In this document: one piece after another, positions 52,050 through 60,563 of the stretch
Numbering within the stretch: position 1 is the first letter of the stretch
Layout of the letters: every line of letters begins with the position of its first letter
DNA from: Symbiopectobacterium purcellii_A
Lineage (GTDB): Bacteria; Pseudomonadota; Gammaproteobacteria; Enterobacterales; Enterobacteriaceae
Assembly (NCBI RefSeq): GCF_052050035.1
Contig: NZ_CP189882.1
Span: forward strand, 744,001-808,000
Direction: 5' to 3'
DNA: 64,000 nucleotides
Notes under the pieces: generated by a model
What the model was told of the DNA's origin: nothing
Seen by the model: only the letters and a program-made list of their open reading frames with translations
The model's database searches: none
Translations under genes and position numbers: made by a program

Positions 52050-52247
52050 ACGATGACCCAAAGAATGATCCTTAACGAAACCTCGTATTTTGGTGCGGGG
52101 TCGGTTAACCATATCGTGGAAGAGATAACACGGCGTGGTTTCCACAAGGCACTGGTGGTTACCGACAAAGACCTGGTGAAATACGGTGTGGTGAGTAAAG
52201 TCATCTCACTGCTCGAGCAGGCGGGCCTGCCCTACGAGGTTTACGAT

Positions 52248-52541
52248 AAGCGTGTTGCTTAATAGTGAAATAAGGGGGTTTCGGTGATTGAAGTAAATTT
52301 TACGCTGTTCTGAGATGGAAATTCCAAAGACCGGCGCTAAGGAGTAAGAAGGTATAGCCAAGCGACATTATTTTGATAACAGCCAGCTATGCTTCTTTGC
52401 CGCATATCAGGGCATAGGATGTAATCATTTTTAAGTCGGTTGGCTATATCATCAATAAAGGGTCTACGATTCCGTAAAATTTGGGTCATGCAACCGAGGC
52501 GCTTGATACCCGCGATGGCGTGTTCAACTGTAATACGGATG
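52248..52541 (-). mobile_element. Right-end fragment of ISL2-like IS5-family element
   Basis: On the minus strand it reads the transposase C-terminus IRITVEHAIAGIKRLGCM and TQILRNRRPFIDD, then the terminal repeat CTATTAAGCAACACGC. The first codons (IRITVE) continue the frame of the 59 kb fragment that stops at GIRITVEQ. A 92-bp MITE is nested at 52355-52446. Confidence 0.85.
52355..52446. repeat. 92-bp IS630-type MITE, copy 3
   Basis: Begins TAGCCAAGCGACATTATTTTG, ends GTCGGTTGGCTA, TA-flanked. The uninterrupted target AAGGTATCATCAAT exists at about 58500, proving a clean insertion that duplicated TA. Confidence 0.95.
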
Positions 52542-52730
52542 GGCTTTGTTGAATAATTTAACCGTTTGATTTACATCTTCTTTAGTTAGAATGCATTTAC
52601 AGAGAATGTATTTTGTTAGAACGACAAATCAAATAGTTAGCACAATAAAAAGCATTCCGAGAGGAAAAATTAGTCGTTGAAATTTTATAATGCTTATATA
52701 AATCAGTATCTTAAATTATTCAACAAAGCC
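52542..52730. repeat. 189-bp IS903-type MITE in fucO
   Basis: A full-length copy. Its left flank is the ISL2-like fragment and its right side runs directly into a second, partial copy, with no 9-bp duplication. It is part of a deletion/recombination junction. Confidence 0.92.
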
Positions 52731-52872
52731 ATTTCAACGACTAATTTTTCCTCTCGGAATGCTTTTTATTGTGCTAACTATTTGATTTGTCGTTCTAACA
52801 AAATACATTCTCTGTAAATGCATTCTAACTAAAGAAGATGTAAATCAAACGGTTAAATTATTCAACAAAGCC
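52731..52872. repeat. Partial 189-bp MITE (142 bp), inverted
   Basis: Starts internally at ATTTCAACGACTAATTTTTCC and runs to the terminal TTCAACAAAGCC, in the orientation opposite to its neighbour. fucO sequence resumes at 52873. Confidence 0.9.
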
Positions 52873-53964
52873 CTACGTGATCACTGATGAAGAAAAACGG
52901 CGCAAGTTTGTCTGCGTCGATCTGCATGACATTCCTATCGTCTCATTTATCGACGCCAACATGATGGCCAGCATGCCCGCTTCACTCAAGGCGGCAACCG
53001 GTCTGGATGCCTTGACGCACGCGATTGAAGGCTTTACGACCAAAGGCGCGTGGGAACTGACCGACATGCTGCATCTGAAGGCCATCGAAATCATCAGCCG
53101 TTCGCTGCGCGATTCCGTGGCGGGCCATGCCGCCGGCGTGGAAGCCATGGCGTTGGGACAGTACGTCGCTGGCATGGGCTTCTCCAACGTGGGCCTGGGA
53201 CTGGTTCACGGTATGGCACACCCGCTGGGTGCCCCATTCCCAGTCTAAATGCAACAAAGTGACCCACTGGCCAGACCCGGATAAAATCACCGTTCTGGCC
53301 CTACTGGAGATCCCGTTGCATGCAGGGAAAACATCTGACTCACAAAGAGCGGTTCTACATCGAAAAACGGCGTGGTGATGGTGTTAACCAGGCCACCATC
53401 GCCCGGGAACTGGAGCTTCCTCGTTCTACCATCAGCAGGGAACTCAGACGCAATACCGACGCCGCTTTCAACGGGGTCTATTCCTGCAGAAGGGCCGAAA
53501 CGTTGGCCAGAGGGCGGCGGCAGAAAACACGGCCGGACAGCGTGATTAACCAGCTTGAACCGCACATTCAGGACTTTATCAGAACGGCGCTGTCTACCCA
53601 CACCTCACCTGAGGTCATCAGTGGGCGCCTGGTCCTGGAATTTGGCCTGTCCGTCAGCAAGAACTCGCTCTATCGCTATATCCAGCAGGAGCGCCGGGCC
53701 GGCGGTGAGCTGTATCAGCAGCTCCCTCATCGGGGTAAACGGTATAACTATCAGACCGATGAGAACAAACGCGGTCCTATTCCCAACCGTGTTGGCATTG
53801 AGCAGCGGCCGGCCGTTGCTGACCTCAAGCAGGAACCCGGGCATTTCGAGATTGACACCATCTTTGGCAAAGATCAGAAATCATTCCTGCTGACGGTGGT
53901 CGATAAAGCCGTCAAGCTGGTCATCATTCGCAAACTGCCCAACAAGCGAGCAGAGACAGTGGTA

Positions 53965-54844
53965 TAGCCAAGCGACTTAATTTTGATTACACCATATGGA
54001 CTGAGAACAAACTCTCTGTATCGCAACCCATCTCTCTTTTTTTGCTTTTTGCTTGTGCCCATTTATGCTCAATTGGGTTAAGATCTGGCGAATATGTAGG
54101 CAAATACTCCACCATATACCCTGCATCGATGATGACTTGTTGAATATTATGTTTTTTGTGAAAAGTGGCATTGTCCATCATGATTACACTGTTTTTAGGG
54201 AGTACTGGGATAAGGACTTGTGTGACCCAGGCATAGAAAACATCTCTGTTAATATTGATATCAAATAATCCGATAGCAAACAGCGTTGTGCCTAATAAAG
54301 CGCCGATAACATTTGTTCTTCCCCTAGCTCCCCAGTTCTTCAGGCCAAAACACCGTTGACCTTTTGGGGAATAGCCGTGAGTCCGTGGGGCATCGTGTGA
54401 AAAACCACTTTCATCAATAAAAACAATAGGTTTACCTTCTTTTTCATACTGTTGTTTTTTTTGTTGAAATCCCTGCCGGGCGTTTTCGTCGGCTTTCGGA
54501 TGACGTAGAGTTTTTTTTATAGGTCAATCCCAGCTTTTTAAGCGCTTGCCAAATGGCCTTCTGACAAACGCCAAAACGCTCTGCACGTTCTTTTTGGTAA
54601 GCATCTGGATATTGTTCAACATCTTTTATCAACTCGGATTTATCGATCTTTCGCTGACGCGTGGTCGATGCTTTTGACTCTATTTGATTAATCCAACGCG
54701 ATACAGAGGCAGGGCCAATCCGAAATTGCTTCGCTGTTTCTCGGATACTCAACCCTTCGTTTTTCCGTGTAGATATCACTTTACGTCTAAAATCAATTGA
54801 ATAGCTCATTTAAATAATGTAATCAAAATTAAGTCGTTTAGCTA
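53965..54844 (-). mobile_element. IS630-type element, copy C (880 bp)
   Basis: Complete, TA-flanked (53963-53964 and 54845-54846), with IS30 transposase on both sides: a clean insertion. One base difference from copy A is visible (CATCTCTGTTAAT versus CATCGCTGTTAAT). Confidence 0.95.
53987..54809 (-). CDS. IS630-family transposase, two-frame gene (copy C)
   Basis: Same layout as copy A: first frame 54809-54444, then the DDE frame to 53987. Confidence 0.88.
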
Positions 54845-55657
54845 TAGCGGCCTTCAGGGACATCGTTGCCAATACCTTCTGCGAGTTTAAAACCCTGACT
54901 GCTGACAACGGTTCTGAATTTTCCCAGCACGGGGAAATTACAAAAGTCACGGGGGCACCGGTCTACTTTGCCCGGCCATATCATTCCTGGGAACGCGGGT
55001 TGAATGAGCATACCAACGGGCTGATACGGCGTTTTTACCCGAAGGGAACGGACTTCAATTATGTCACCCATCGCAAGGTTGCAGCACTCGAACACCTGCT
55101 CAATACGCGAGGCCGAAAATCGCTGGGTTATCGTTCTCCAAATGAGGTATTTTTAACGCACTTACAGGCGGCATAATGCCCTACCGTTTTGTTGCGTTTC
55201 GACTGGGAATGGGGCGGTGCGTTCTATGACACCCCGCACGGCGTGGCAAACGCCATCCTGCTGCCTCATATCATGGCGTTCAATGCGGATTATACCGGCG
55301 ACAAGTTCCGGCAAATCGCGGTAGCAATGGGCGTCACGGACGCACAACAGATGCCGATCGCACAAGCGCGGGAAGCGGCCATTGCCGCCGTGAAGCAACT
55401 TTCTCAGGATGTGGATATCCCAGCACGTCTTCGCCAAGTGGGCATGAAGGAAGAGGATATTCCGGCGTTGGCGCAGGCCGCCTTTGACGATGTTTGCACT
55501 GGCGGCAACCCGCGTGATGTGACACTCGAACACATCAAGGCGCTATATCAGTCAATCTACTGATACCCCCCTCACAGCTTTCCCTTCACTATTTCTACTC
55601 CCCAGGCATCGCTTGCCGGGGTTTACGCTTGTCTGTAAATGATATAAATTCACATAT

Positions 55658-55676
55658 GATATTGGTTATCATTATC
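55658..55676 (+). promoter_or_regulatory. Fur box upstream of yjjZ
   Basis: Read on the minus strand, GATAATGATAACCAATATC matches 17 of 19 positions of the Fur consensus GATAATGATAATCATTATC. It lies 37-55 bp upstream of the ATG at 55713, so the small gene is probably repressed by Fe-Fur. Confidence 0.8.
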
Positions 55677-55712
55677 ATTCATGAGTTTCATCATCCATAG
55701 AGGAACGTAGCC

Positions 55713-56003
55713 ATGCTAACGGCAATGATTACCGCATGCGGATTATGGGGCGCCAGTTGGTGTCTGGGTAAACGCCTTAGCAGTGCCTGGGGTATTCTGC
55801 TACCCGCCGCACTGATGCCGTTGCTTGCGCTGCTCGATCTTCAACTAAACAGTTGGAAGCTGATCGTGGCAATTGCGCTGCTGGCGACCGCTGTCATGCT
55901 GTTCCATCCCCGCTTGCGCCATTATCTGCTGCTACCTTCCTGCATTGCACTGGCGGGCGGATTGAGCGCGTTAGTGGTCGCATTTCGAACGACGTGGCCG
56001 TAA
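55713..56003 (+). CDS. yjjZ: DUF1435-type small membrane protein
   Basis: 96 residues, nearly all hydrophobic: about three to four membrane segments around LLPAALMPLLALLDL, LIVAIALLATAVMLF and LLLPSCIALAGGLSALVV, with the basic joint HPRLRHY. This character and its place next to tRNALeu(CAG) recall YjjZ (DUF1435) of E. coli. An AGAGGAACG RBS precedes the ATG. The function is unknown; the Fur box suggests a role when iron is scarce. The symbol is given with moderate confidence. Confidence 0.65.
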   Translation: MLTAMITACGLWGASWCLGKRLSSAWGILLPAALMPLLALLDLQLNSWKLIVAIALLATAVMLFHPRLRHYLLLPSCIALAGGLSALVVAFRTTWP

Positions 56004-56083
56004 CGGGCAATATGTCCCGCAGTACCAGAAAAAATGTTTGATCGATACAAAGAAATAAAAAAGAAGGGAAAAACATTAAGAAA

Positions 56084-56169
56084 TGGTGCGAAGAGAGGGA
56101 CTTGAACCCTCACGTCCGAAGGACACTAACACCTGAAGCTAGCGCGTCTACCAATTCCGCCACCTTCGC
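56084..56169 (-). tRNA. leuV: tRNA-Leu (CAG)
   Basis: 86 nt with the long variable arm of leucine tRNAs. It begins GCGAAGGTGGCGGAATTGG and ends with CCA; the anticodon loop CTTCAGGTG gives CAG, reading CUG. Single copy here, unlike the tandem leuVPQ of E. coli. Confidence 0.97.
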
Positions 56170-56295
56170 AACGCCGTCACACGATCTGCATCGCATCGTG
56201 CCACCACGGGGGCTAATTCTAGAGATTTTCTCAACAACGTCAATGATTATTTCCGCTTGGGCGCTGGGTTTGCTGCAAAAATCGTCATATTGACC

Positions 56296-57471
56296 TTATA
56301 ACGGACGCGCGAAGCACTCCCGCAACCAATCGATAAACACGTTGACGCGCGGCGCCAGGAAATGCCCGGCAGGGTACATGATATAGCCAACCGACTTAAA
56401 AATGATTACATCCTATGCCCTGATATGCGGCAAAGAAGCATAGCTGGCTGTTATCAAAATAATGTCGCTTGGCTATAATATTCAACAAGTCATCATCGAT
56501 GCAGGGTATATGGTGGAGTATTTGCCTACATATTCGCCAGATCTTAACCCAATTGAGCATAAATGGGCACAAGCAAAAAGCAAAAAAAGAGAGATGGGTT
56601 GCGATACAGAGAGTTTGTTCTCAGTCCATATGGTGTAATCAAAATTAAGTCGCTTGGCTATATATAACGGCATATCCGGTGGCGGCATCTCAGGCAGAAC
56701 CTCCACCAGTTCACCGCTTTCCAGCCAGTGCCGCACACCATAACGCGGAGACTGGATCAGCCCCAATCCGGCACGACACGCCGCCACGTAGACATCCGCC
56801 CCGCTGACATCGATCTGGCTGGTTAGGATACGCTGCTCGCCCCCCCCCTGCGACATAAAATCCAGCGGATAGTGGCGGGTCGTGCGCTGAGAGAAATAGC
56901 CCACCGCCTGATGTGTGGCTAAATCATCCAGCGTGTTAGGTATACCATAAAGCTCAATGTACTCTGCCGACGCGCAGGTTACCTGCTCCAACGCGGGAAG
57001 ATGGCGCGCAATTAACGACTCATCTTCCACCTGCCAGGCGCGCAGTACACAGTCTACCCCCTCGCGCAGCACATCAATCGATGCATCATTGGCGCTCAGG
57101 CACAGCGTAATCTCTGGGTAGCGCTGATAAAACTGCGGCAGCGCTGGAATCACAATCTCACGCGCCAGCGAGTGTGGCATATCGACGCGAATGCGCCCGG
57201 AGGGGCGCAATTTCTGGCGTGAGAACAGCGTATCCGTTTCGTCTATCTCCGCCAGCAATTGCAGGCAGCGCTGGTAGTAAATCTGTCATTCAGCCGTCAC
57301 CTGTACCTGACGCGTAGTGCGCAACAACAACCGGACGCCAAGACGCGCTTCGAGCCGCTTGATCGTATGGCTGACGGTGGCACGCGGTAAATTCAGCTTT
57401 TCGGCTGCCCGACTGAAATTACCCAGTTCGATAATCCGCACAAAGGTGCGCATCGCCTGAATATGCTCCAT
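56296..57471 (-). pseudogene. LysR-family regulator with nonsense codon and IS insertion
   Basis: The N-terminal winged helix-turn-helix (NFSRAAEKLNLPRATVSHTIKRLEARLG) is intact from the ATG at 57471. After QVQVTAE an in-frame TGA (57286-57288) interrupts; the frame continues as QIYYQRCLQLLAEIDETD, the usual linker of CrgA-type LysR proteins, then the effector domain. At 56384-56660 an IS630/MITE chimera splits MPLYI from MYPAGHFLAPRVNVF. Read across both lesions it is about 299 codons. It is divergent from an aldo/keto reductase it may have controlled. Confidence 0.9.
56384..56660 (+). mobile_element. MITE/IS630 chimera in lysR
   Basis: 56384-56475 is a complete 92-bp MITE. From 56476 the DNA is the last 185 bp of an IS630 (TAATATTCAACAAGTC to TTAAGTCGCTTGGCTA). 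The chimera has a MITE left end and an IS630 right end and is flanked by one host TA on each side, at the same host TA dinucleotide. It must have formed by recombination or deletion after IS630 and MITE insertion. Confidence 0.88.
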
Positions 57472-57583
57472 CGACACCCCAATTGTTGGTGATTTTTGAA
57501 CAGTGTTGCACGTTATCCGCCATTTATCTTTATTCCCTGAACAATCACACTGTTTCCATCTTACGAGCGAGGGAGAATACACA

Positions 57584-58101
57584 ATGCAACAACGTCAACT
57601 TGGCAAAACGGGACCGCTGGTTTCCAGCATCGGGCTTGGCTGCATGGGCATGAGCGACTTTTATTCGACCGCGCAGGATGAAAAAGAGGCGATCGCCACA
57701 CTGCACCGCGCACTGGAACTGGGCGTTACGCTACTGGATACCGCCGATATGTATGGCCCACACGCCAATGAAGCCTTGGTCGGACGCGCCATCAAAGGCA
57801 AACGCCAACAGGTGGTGCTAGCCACCAAGTTTGGGATCATGCGCGATCCGAGCAACCCGAATGCACGTGGTGTCTGTGGTCGTCCGGATTATGTACGCCA
57901 GGCAGTCGAAGGCAGCCTGAAACGCCTCGGTGTCGATGAGATTGATCTTTACTACCAGCACCGCGTCGATCCGAGCGTACCGATTGAAGAGACCGTCGGC
58001 GCATTGAGCGATTTGGTGACCGCCGGCAAGATCCGCTATATCGGATTAAGTGAAGCGCCGGTTTCATTGCTGGAACGCGCACACCGCGAACACCCAATTA
58101 C
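57584..58101 (+). pseudogene. Aldo/keto reductase, truncated by IS21
   Basis: The N-terminal 172 or so residues of an NADPH-dependent aldo/keto reductase (YakC/AKR13-like). The active-site Asp and Tyr occur in LLDTADMYGPHANEALVG, Lys in VVLATKFG, and His in DLYYQHRVDP. The frame is cut at EHPIT by an IS21 left end, losing the NADPH-binding C-terminal third. A GGGAG RBS precedes the ATG at 57584. Paired with the divergent, dead lysR. Confidence 0.9.
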
Positions 58102-58175
58102 TGTCGCTACCGATGTAAAACTGGCCCACCTGCCGATGTACATCTGACCCACCTAGGGTAAAAATGGCAGTTTTA
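58102..58175 (+). mobile_element. IS21 left-end fragment
   Basis: TGTCGCTACCGATG and the two direct terminal repeats match 28600-28673 nearly base for base. It ends at TTTTA, where MITE copy 5 begins; the sequence resumes after MITE copy 6 at 58681. Confidence 0.92.
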
Positions 58176-58267
58176 TAGCCAACCGACTTAAAAATGATTA
58201 CATCCTATGCCCTGATATGCGGCAAAGAAGCATAGCTGGCTGTTATCAAAATAATGTCGCTTGGCTA
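58176..58267. repeat. 92-bp IS630-type MITE, copy 5
   Basis: Begins TAGCCAACCGACTTAAAAATG, ends GTCGCTTGGCTA; CATCCTATG...GCGGC subtype (copy 4 is within the lysR chimera). The left flank is IS21 and the right flank cdaR. Confidence 0.93.
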
Positions 58268-58268
58268 T

Positions 58269-58397
58269 AACGTTCAGCCGGGTGCTACGGCTAAGGCGCT
58301 GTTCATCCATCGTAATACGCTTGAATATCGCCTGAACCGGATTTCCGAACTGACTGGGCTGGATTTGGGAAACTTTGACGATCGTTTGCTGCTCTAT
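58269..58397 (+). pseudogene. cdaR: Fragment of sugar-diacid regulator CdaR (C-terminus)
   Basis: 43 codons, NVQPGATAKALFIHRNTLEY followed by RLNRISELTGLDLGNFDDRL and LLY, match the C-terminal helix-turn-helix (PucR-type) of CdaR/SdaR, regulator of glucarate and glycerate genes. It starts at a MITE and ends at an ISL2-like terminus, so it is an orphan captured fragment. Whether an intact cdaR exists elsewhere cannot be seen. Confidence 0.85.
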
Positions 58398-58588
58398 AAG
58401 CGTGTTGCTTAATAGTGAAATAAGGGTGTTTCGGTGATTGAAGTAAATTTTACGCTGTTCTGAGATGGAAATTCCAAAGACCGGCGCTAAGGAGTAAGAA
58501 GGTATCATCAATAAAGGGTTTACGATTCCGTAAAATTTGGGTCATGCAACCGAGGCGCTTGATACCCGCGATGGCGTGTTCAACTGTA
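58398..58588 (-). mobile_element. Right-end fragment of ISL2-like IS5-family element
   Basis: Same right end as 52248-52541 but without the MITE at 52355. The minus strand reads QLNTP-region codons VEHAIAGIKRLGCM. It is cut by MITE copy 6 at 58589. Confidence 0.87.
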
Positions 58589-58680
58589 TAGCCAACCGAC
58601 TTAAAAATGATTACAGCCGATGCCCTGATATGTGGCAAAGAAGCATAGCTGGCTGTTATCAAAATAATGTCGCTTAGCTA
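58589..58680. repeat. 92-bp IS630-type MITE, copy 6
   Basis: CAGCCGATG...TGTGGC subtype, ending GTCGCTTAGCTA, same orientation as copy 5. The left flank is the ISL2-like fragment and the right flank IS21. Confidence 0.93.
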
Positions 58681-59088
58681 TAAGGCACTGCCAATGATGA
58701 CATTGGAGACCAGAGTGGAGATTCACGTTTTACACCGTCAAGGCATGTCCATCCGCGCCATCGCGCGGCAGCTTTCATGCTCCCGCGAGACCGTTCGACG
58801 ATATATCCGTAGTCCACTACCGGTGGCTGACATGCGTTACAAGCCGCGTATGCCTACAACATGCAAGCTTGACCCGTTCAAGCCGTATGTTCTCGAGCGC
58901 GTTGCTGCTGCCAGACCACAGTGGATACCGGCCAGTGTGCTGCTGCGCGAGATAGGCCAACGGGGATATGATGGCGGCTATAGCATGCTTACCGCATTTC
59001 TACACCCCATGAAGCAGCCCGTTACTGAGGCGGTCACGCGCTTTGAGACCGAACCCGGCGTACAGATGCAGGTTGATTTCACCATCAA
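58681..59088 (+). mobile_element. IS21 fragment with 5' part of istA
   Basis: Continues the IS21 that begins at 58102. istA starts near 58694 and keeps the helix-turn-helix and core up to QVDFTI, where an ISL2-like element enters. One base differs from the 28.7 kb copy (ETVR versus ETVQ). The rest of istA and istB are absent. Confidence 0.9.
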
Positions 59089-59202
59089 ACTAGTTGCTGA
59101 ATAGAGACTTGCATTTTTTGTCAGGCTATTGAGAATAAAAAGAGGTTTAACTTAGAGAATAAAGGTTTGAAATGATCAACAAAGAGCGGTTGTTACGAGA
59201 TA

Positions 59203-59294
59203 TAGCCAAGCGACATTATTTTGATAACAGCCAGCTATGCTTCTTTGCCGCATATCAGGGCATAGGATGTAATCATTTTTAAGTCGGTTGGCTA
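59203..59294. repeat. 92-bp IS630-type MITE, copy 7
   Basis: TA-flanked and inserted inside the left copy of the 9-bp duplication (ACGAGATAA) made by the neighbouring 189-bp MITE. It therefore arrived after that MITE. Confidence 0.92.
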
Positions 59295-59297
59295 TAA

Positions 59298-59486
59298 GGC
59301 TTTGTTGAATAATTTAACGTTTTGATTTACAACTTCTTTAGGTGGGATGCATGTACAGAAAATGTATTTTGTTAGAGCGATAAATCAAATAGTTAGCACA
59401 ATAAAAAGCATTACGGTAGTAAAATTTAGTCGTTAAAATTTTATAATACTCATTTAAATCAGTATGTTAAATTATTCAACAAAGCC
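59298..59486. repeat. 189-bp IS903-type MITE, diverged copy
   Basis: Same length and ends as the others but with many base changes (for example ACAACTTCTTTAGGTGGG). The 9-bp duplication ACGAGATAA brackets it once MITE copy 7 is removed. It is the oldest copy in the window. Confidence 0.9.
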
Positions 59487-60236
59487 ACGAGATAATCGTT
59501 TATGTAAAGCAATCATTGGATTATCAGTCGAAGAATTGAAAAATTTAGCCGCTGAATTTTCAGCTTGTTATTTGATTTATCGGAAAAAGAATCGAAAAGA
59601 TCACGAGCGACAGATGGGTGCAGGGCAGAAAGGATTTATCCCAACCCCATTAGATAAACTGCTTTTTATTTTATTGTATTTAAAATGTTATCCGACCTAT
59701 GATTTGCAAGGACTTCTTTTTGGTTTAGATAGAACACGGGTATGTCGCTGGGTAAAAATATTATTGCCGGTTTTAGAGATGACCTTGGGGCGAGAATGTG
59801 TTTTGCCCGCTCGTCAAATTCGCTCTGCTGAGGAATTTTTTCGCGCCTTTCCTGGAGTTAAAGACGTCTTTATTGATGGGACAGAGCGACCTGTCCAAAA
59901 GCCTAAGAATCTGCGTCGGCGAAAAAAAATGTATTCGGGAAAGAAAAGACAGACCACTCGAAAAGGGCTTATTATGACTGACGAAACAAGGCAAATTGGA
60001 TTTATCCCCATGAGCAAAAATGGGCGCCGTCACGATAAACGCTTACTCGATAAAGTCGATATAATTCGCCATATTCCTCCTGAGGTAACCATCTGGGCAG
60101 ATACCGGTTTTCAAGGTATAGATAAACAGCATCCTAATACACAAATCCCAAAAAAAGGAACTCGAAAAAGACCTTTATCGCCTGAACAAAAACAAGAAAA
60201 TAAAATAATCTCGGGCATCCGTATTACAGTTGAACA

Positions 60237-60563
60237 GAGAGTGTAAAAAGATCTGTGTAAATGGCATTTTGAGGAAAACCTTCAGAGGACAAAAAATGCC
60301 TATCAGCAACGAACTTATTGACCAACTGCTTCAGGATTGCCACTCCCCTCAGGAGCTTCTGGGTGAATCAGGCCTACTCAAGGAGCTGACTAAAAGACTG
60401 GCGGAACGGGTTCTTCAAGCTGAGATGGAGATACACCTTGGGTATGCTAAGCATGACCCGGCTGGTAATCATTCAGGCAACTCCCGCAATGGCAAGACAT
60501 CCAAGAGCGTACGTAGCCAAAATGGGGCGCTCGAGCTCGATATTCCGCGCGACCGCAACAGTA
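60237..60563 (+). mobile_element. IS256-family element, 5' fragment
   Basis: Left end GAGAGTGTAAAAAGATCTG, then the transposase start (ATG 60296, MPISNELIDQLLQDC) up to DIPRDRNS, about 91% identical by eye to the full copy at 61496. It is cut by IS630 copy D. Confidence 0.9.

Larger units (their letters stand above)
53320..55176 (+). pseudogene. IS30 transposase, split by IS630
   Basis: The N-terminal helix-turn-helix (NQATIARELELPRSTISRELRRN) and part of the DDE core (GHFEIDTIFGK) end at ETVV (53964). After the IS630 the frame resumes AAFRDIVANTFCEFKTLTADNG, then HSWERGLNEHTNGLIRRFYPKG, and ends HLQAA*. Joined length is about 324 codons. Inactive here. Confidence 0.92.
53231..55215 (+). mobile_element. 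IS30-family element, interrupted by IS630
   Basis: Terminal repeats GCCCCATTCCCAGTC and GACTGGGAATGGGGC, with a 3-bp duplication GGT (53228-53230 and 55216-55218) in the fucO codons for LGAF. Removing IS630 copy C and its TA leaves 1103 bp, typical for IS30. Confidence 0.93.
51855..55563 (+). pseudogene. fucO: Lactaldehyde reductase (FucO-type), multiply disrupted
   Basis: An iron-dependent alcohol dehydrogenase that reduces L-lactaldehyde in fucose/rhamnose fermentation. Pieces: the original ATG (51855); residues 1-65 (52053-52247, MTQRMILNETSYFGAG to YEVYD); a missing stretch of about 100 residues that contained the nucleotide-binding GGGS region; then YVITDEEKRRKF to GLVHGMAHPLG (52873-53230, with the metal-site His residues); and FYDTPHGVANAILLPH to the TGA at 55561 (55216-55563). 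Intervening DNA is a 189-bp MITE, an ISL2-like end with a 92-bp MITE, another 189-bp MITE plus a partial one, and an IS30 split by an IS630. Dead beyond doubt. Confidence 0.93.
59089..60236 (+). mobile_element. ISL2-like IS5-family element, 5' part with nested MITEs
   Basis: Left end CTAGTTGCTGAATAGAG at about 59090. The transposase ATG at 59172 (MINKERLLRD) is split by a 92-bp MITE (59203-59294) and a 189-bp MITE (59298-59486), then continues NRLCKAIIGLSVEELK. The core includes VFIDGTERPVQKP and IWADTGFQGI (DDE_Tnp_4 type). It is cut at GIRITVEQ (60236) by an IS256. The missing C-terminus is what survives at 52248 and 58398. Confidence 0.88.
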
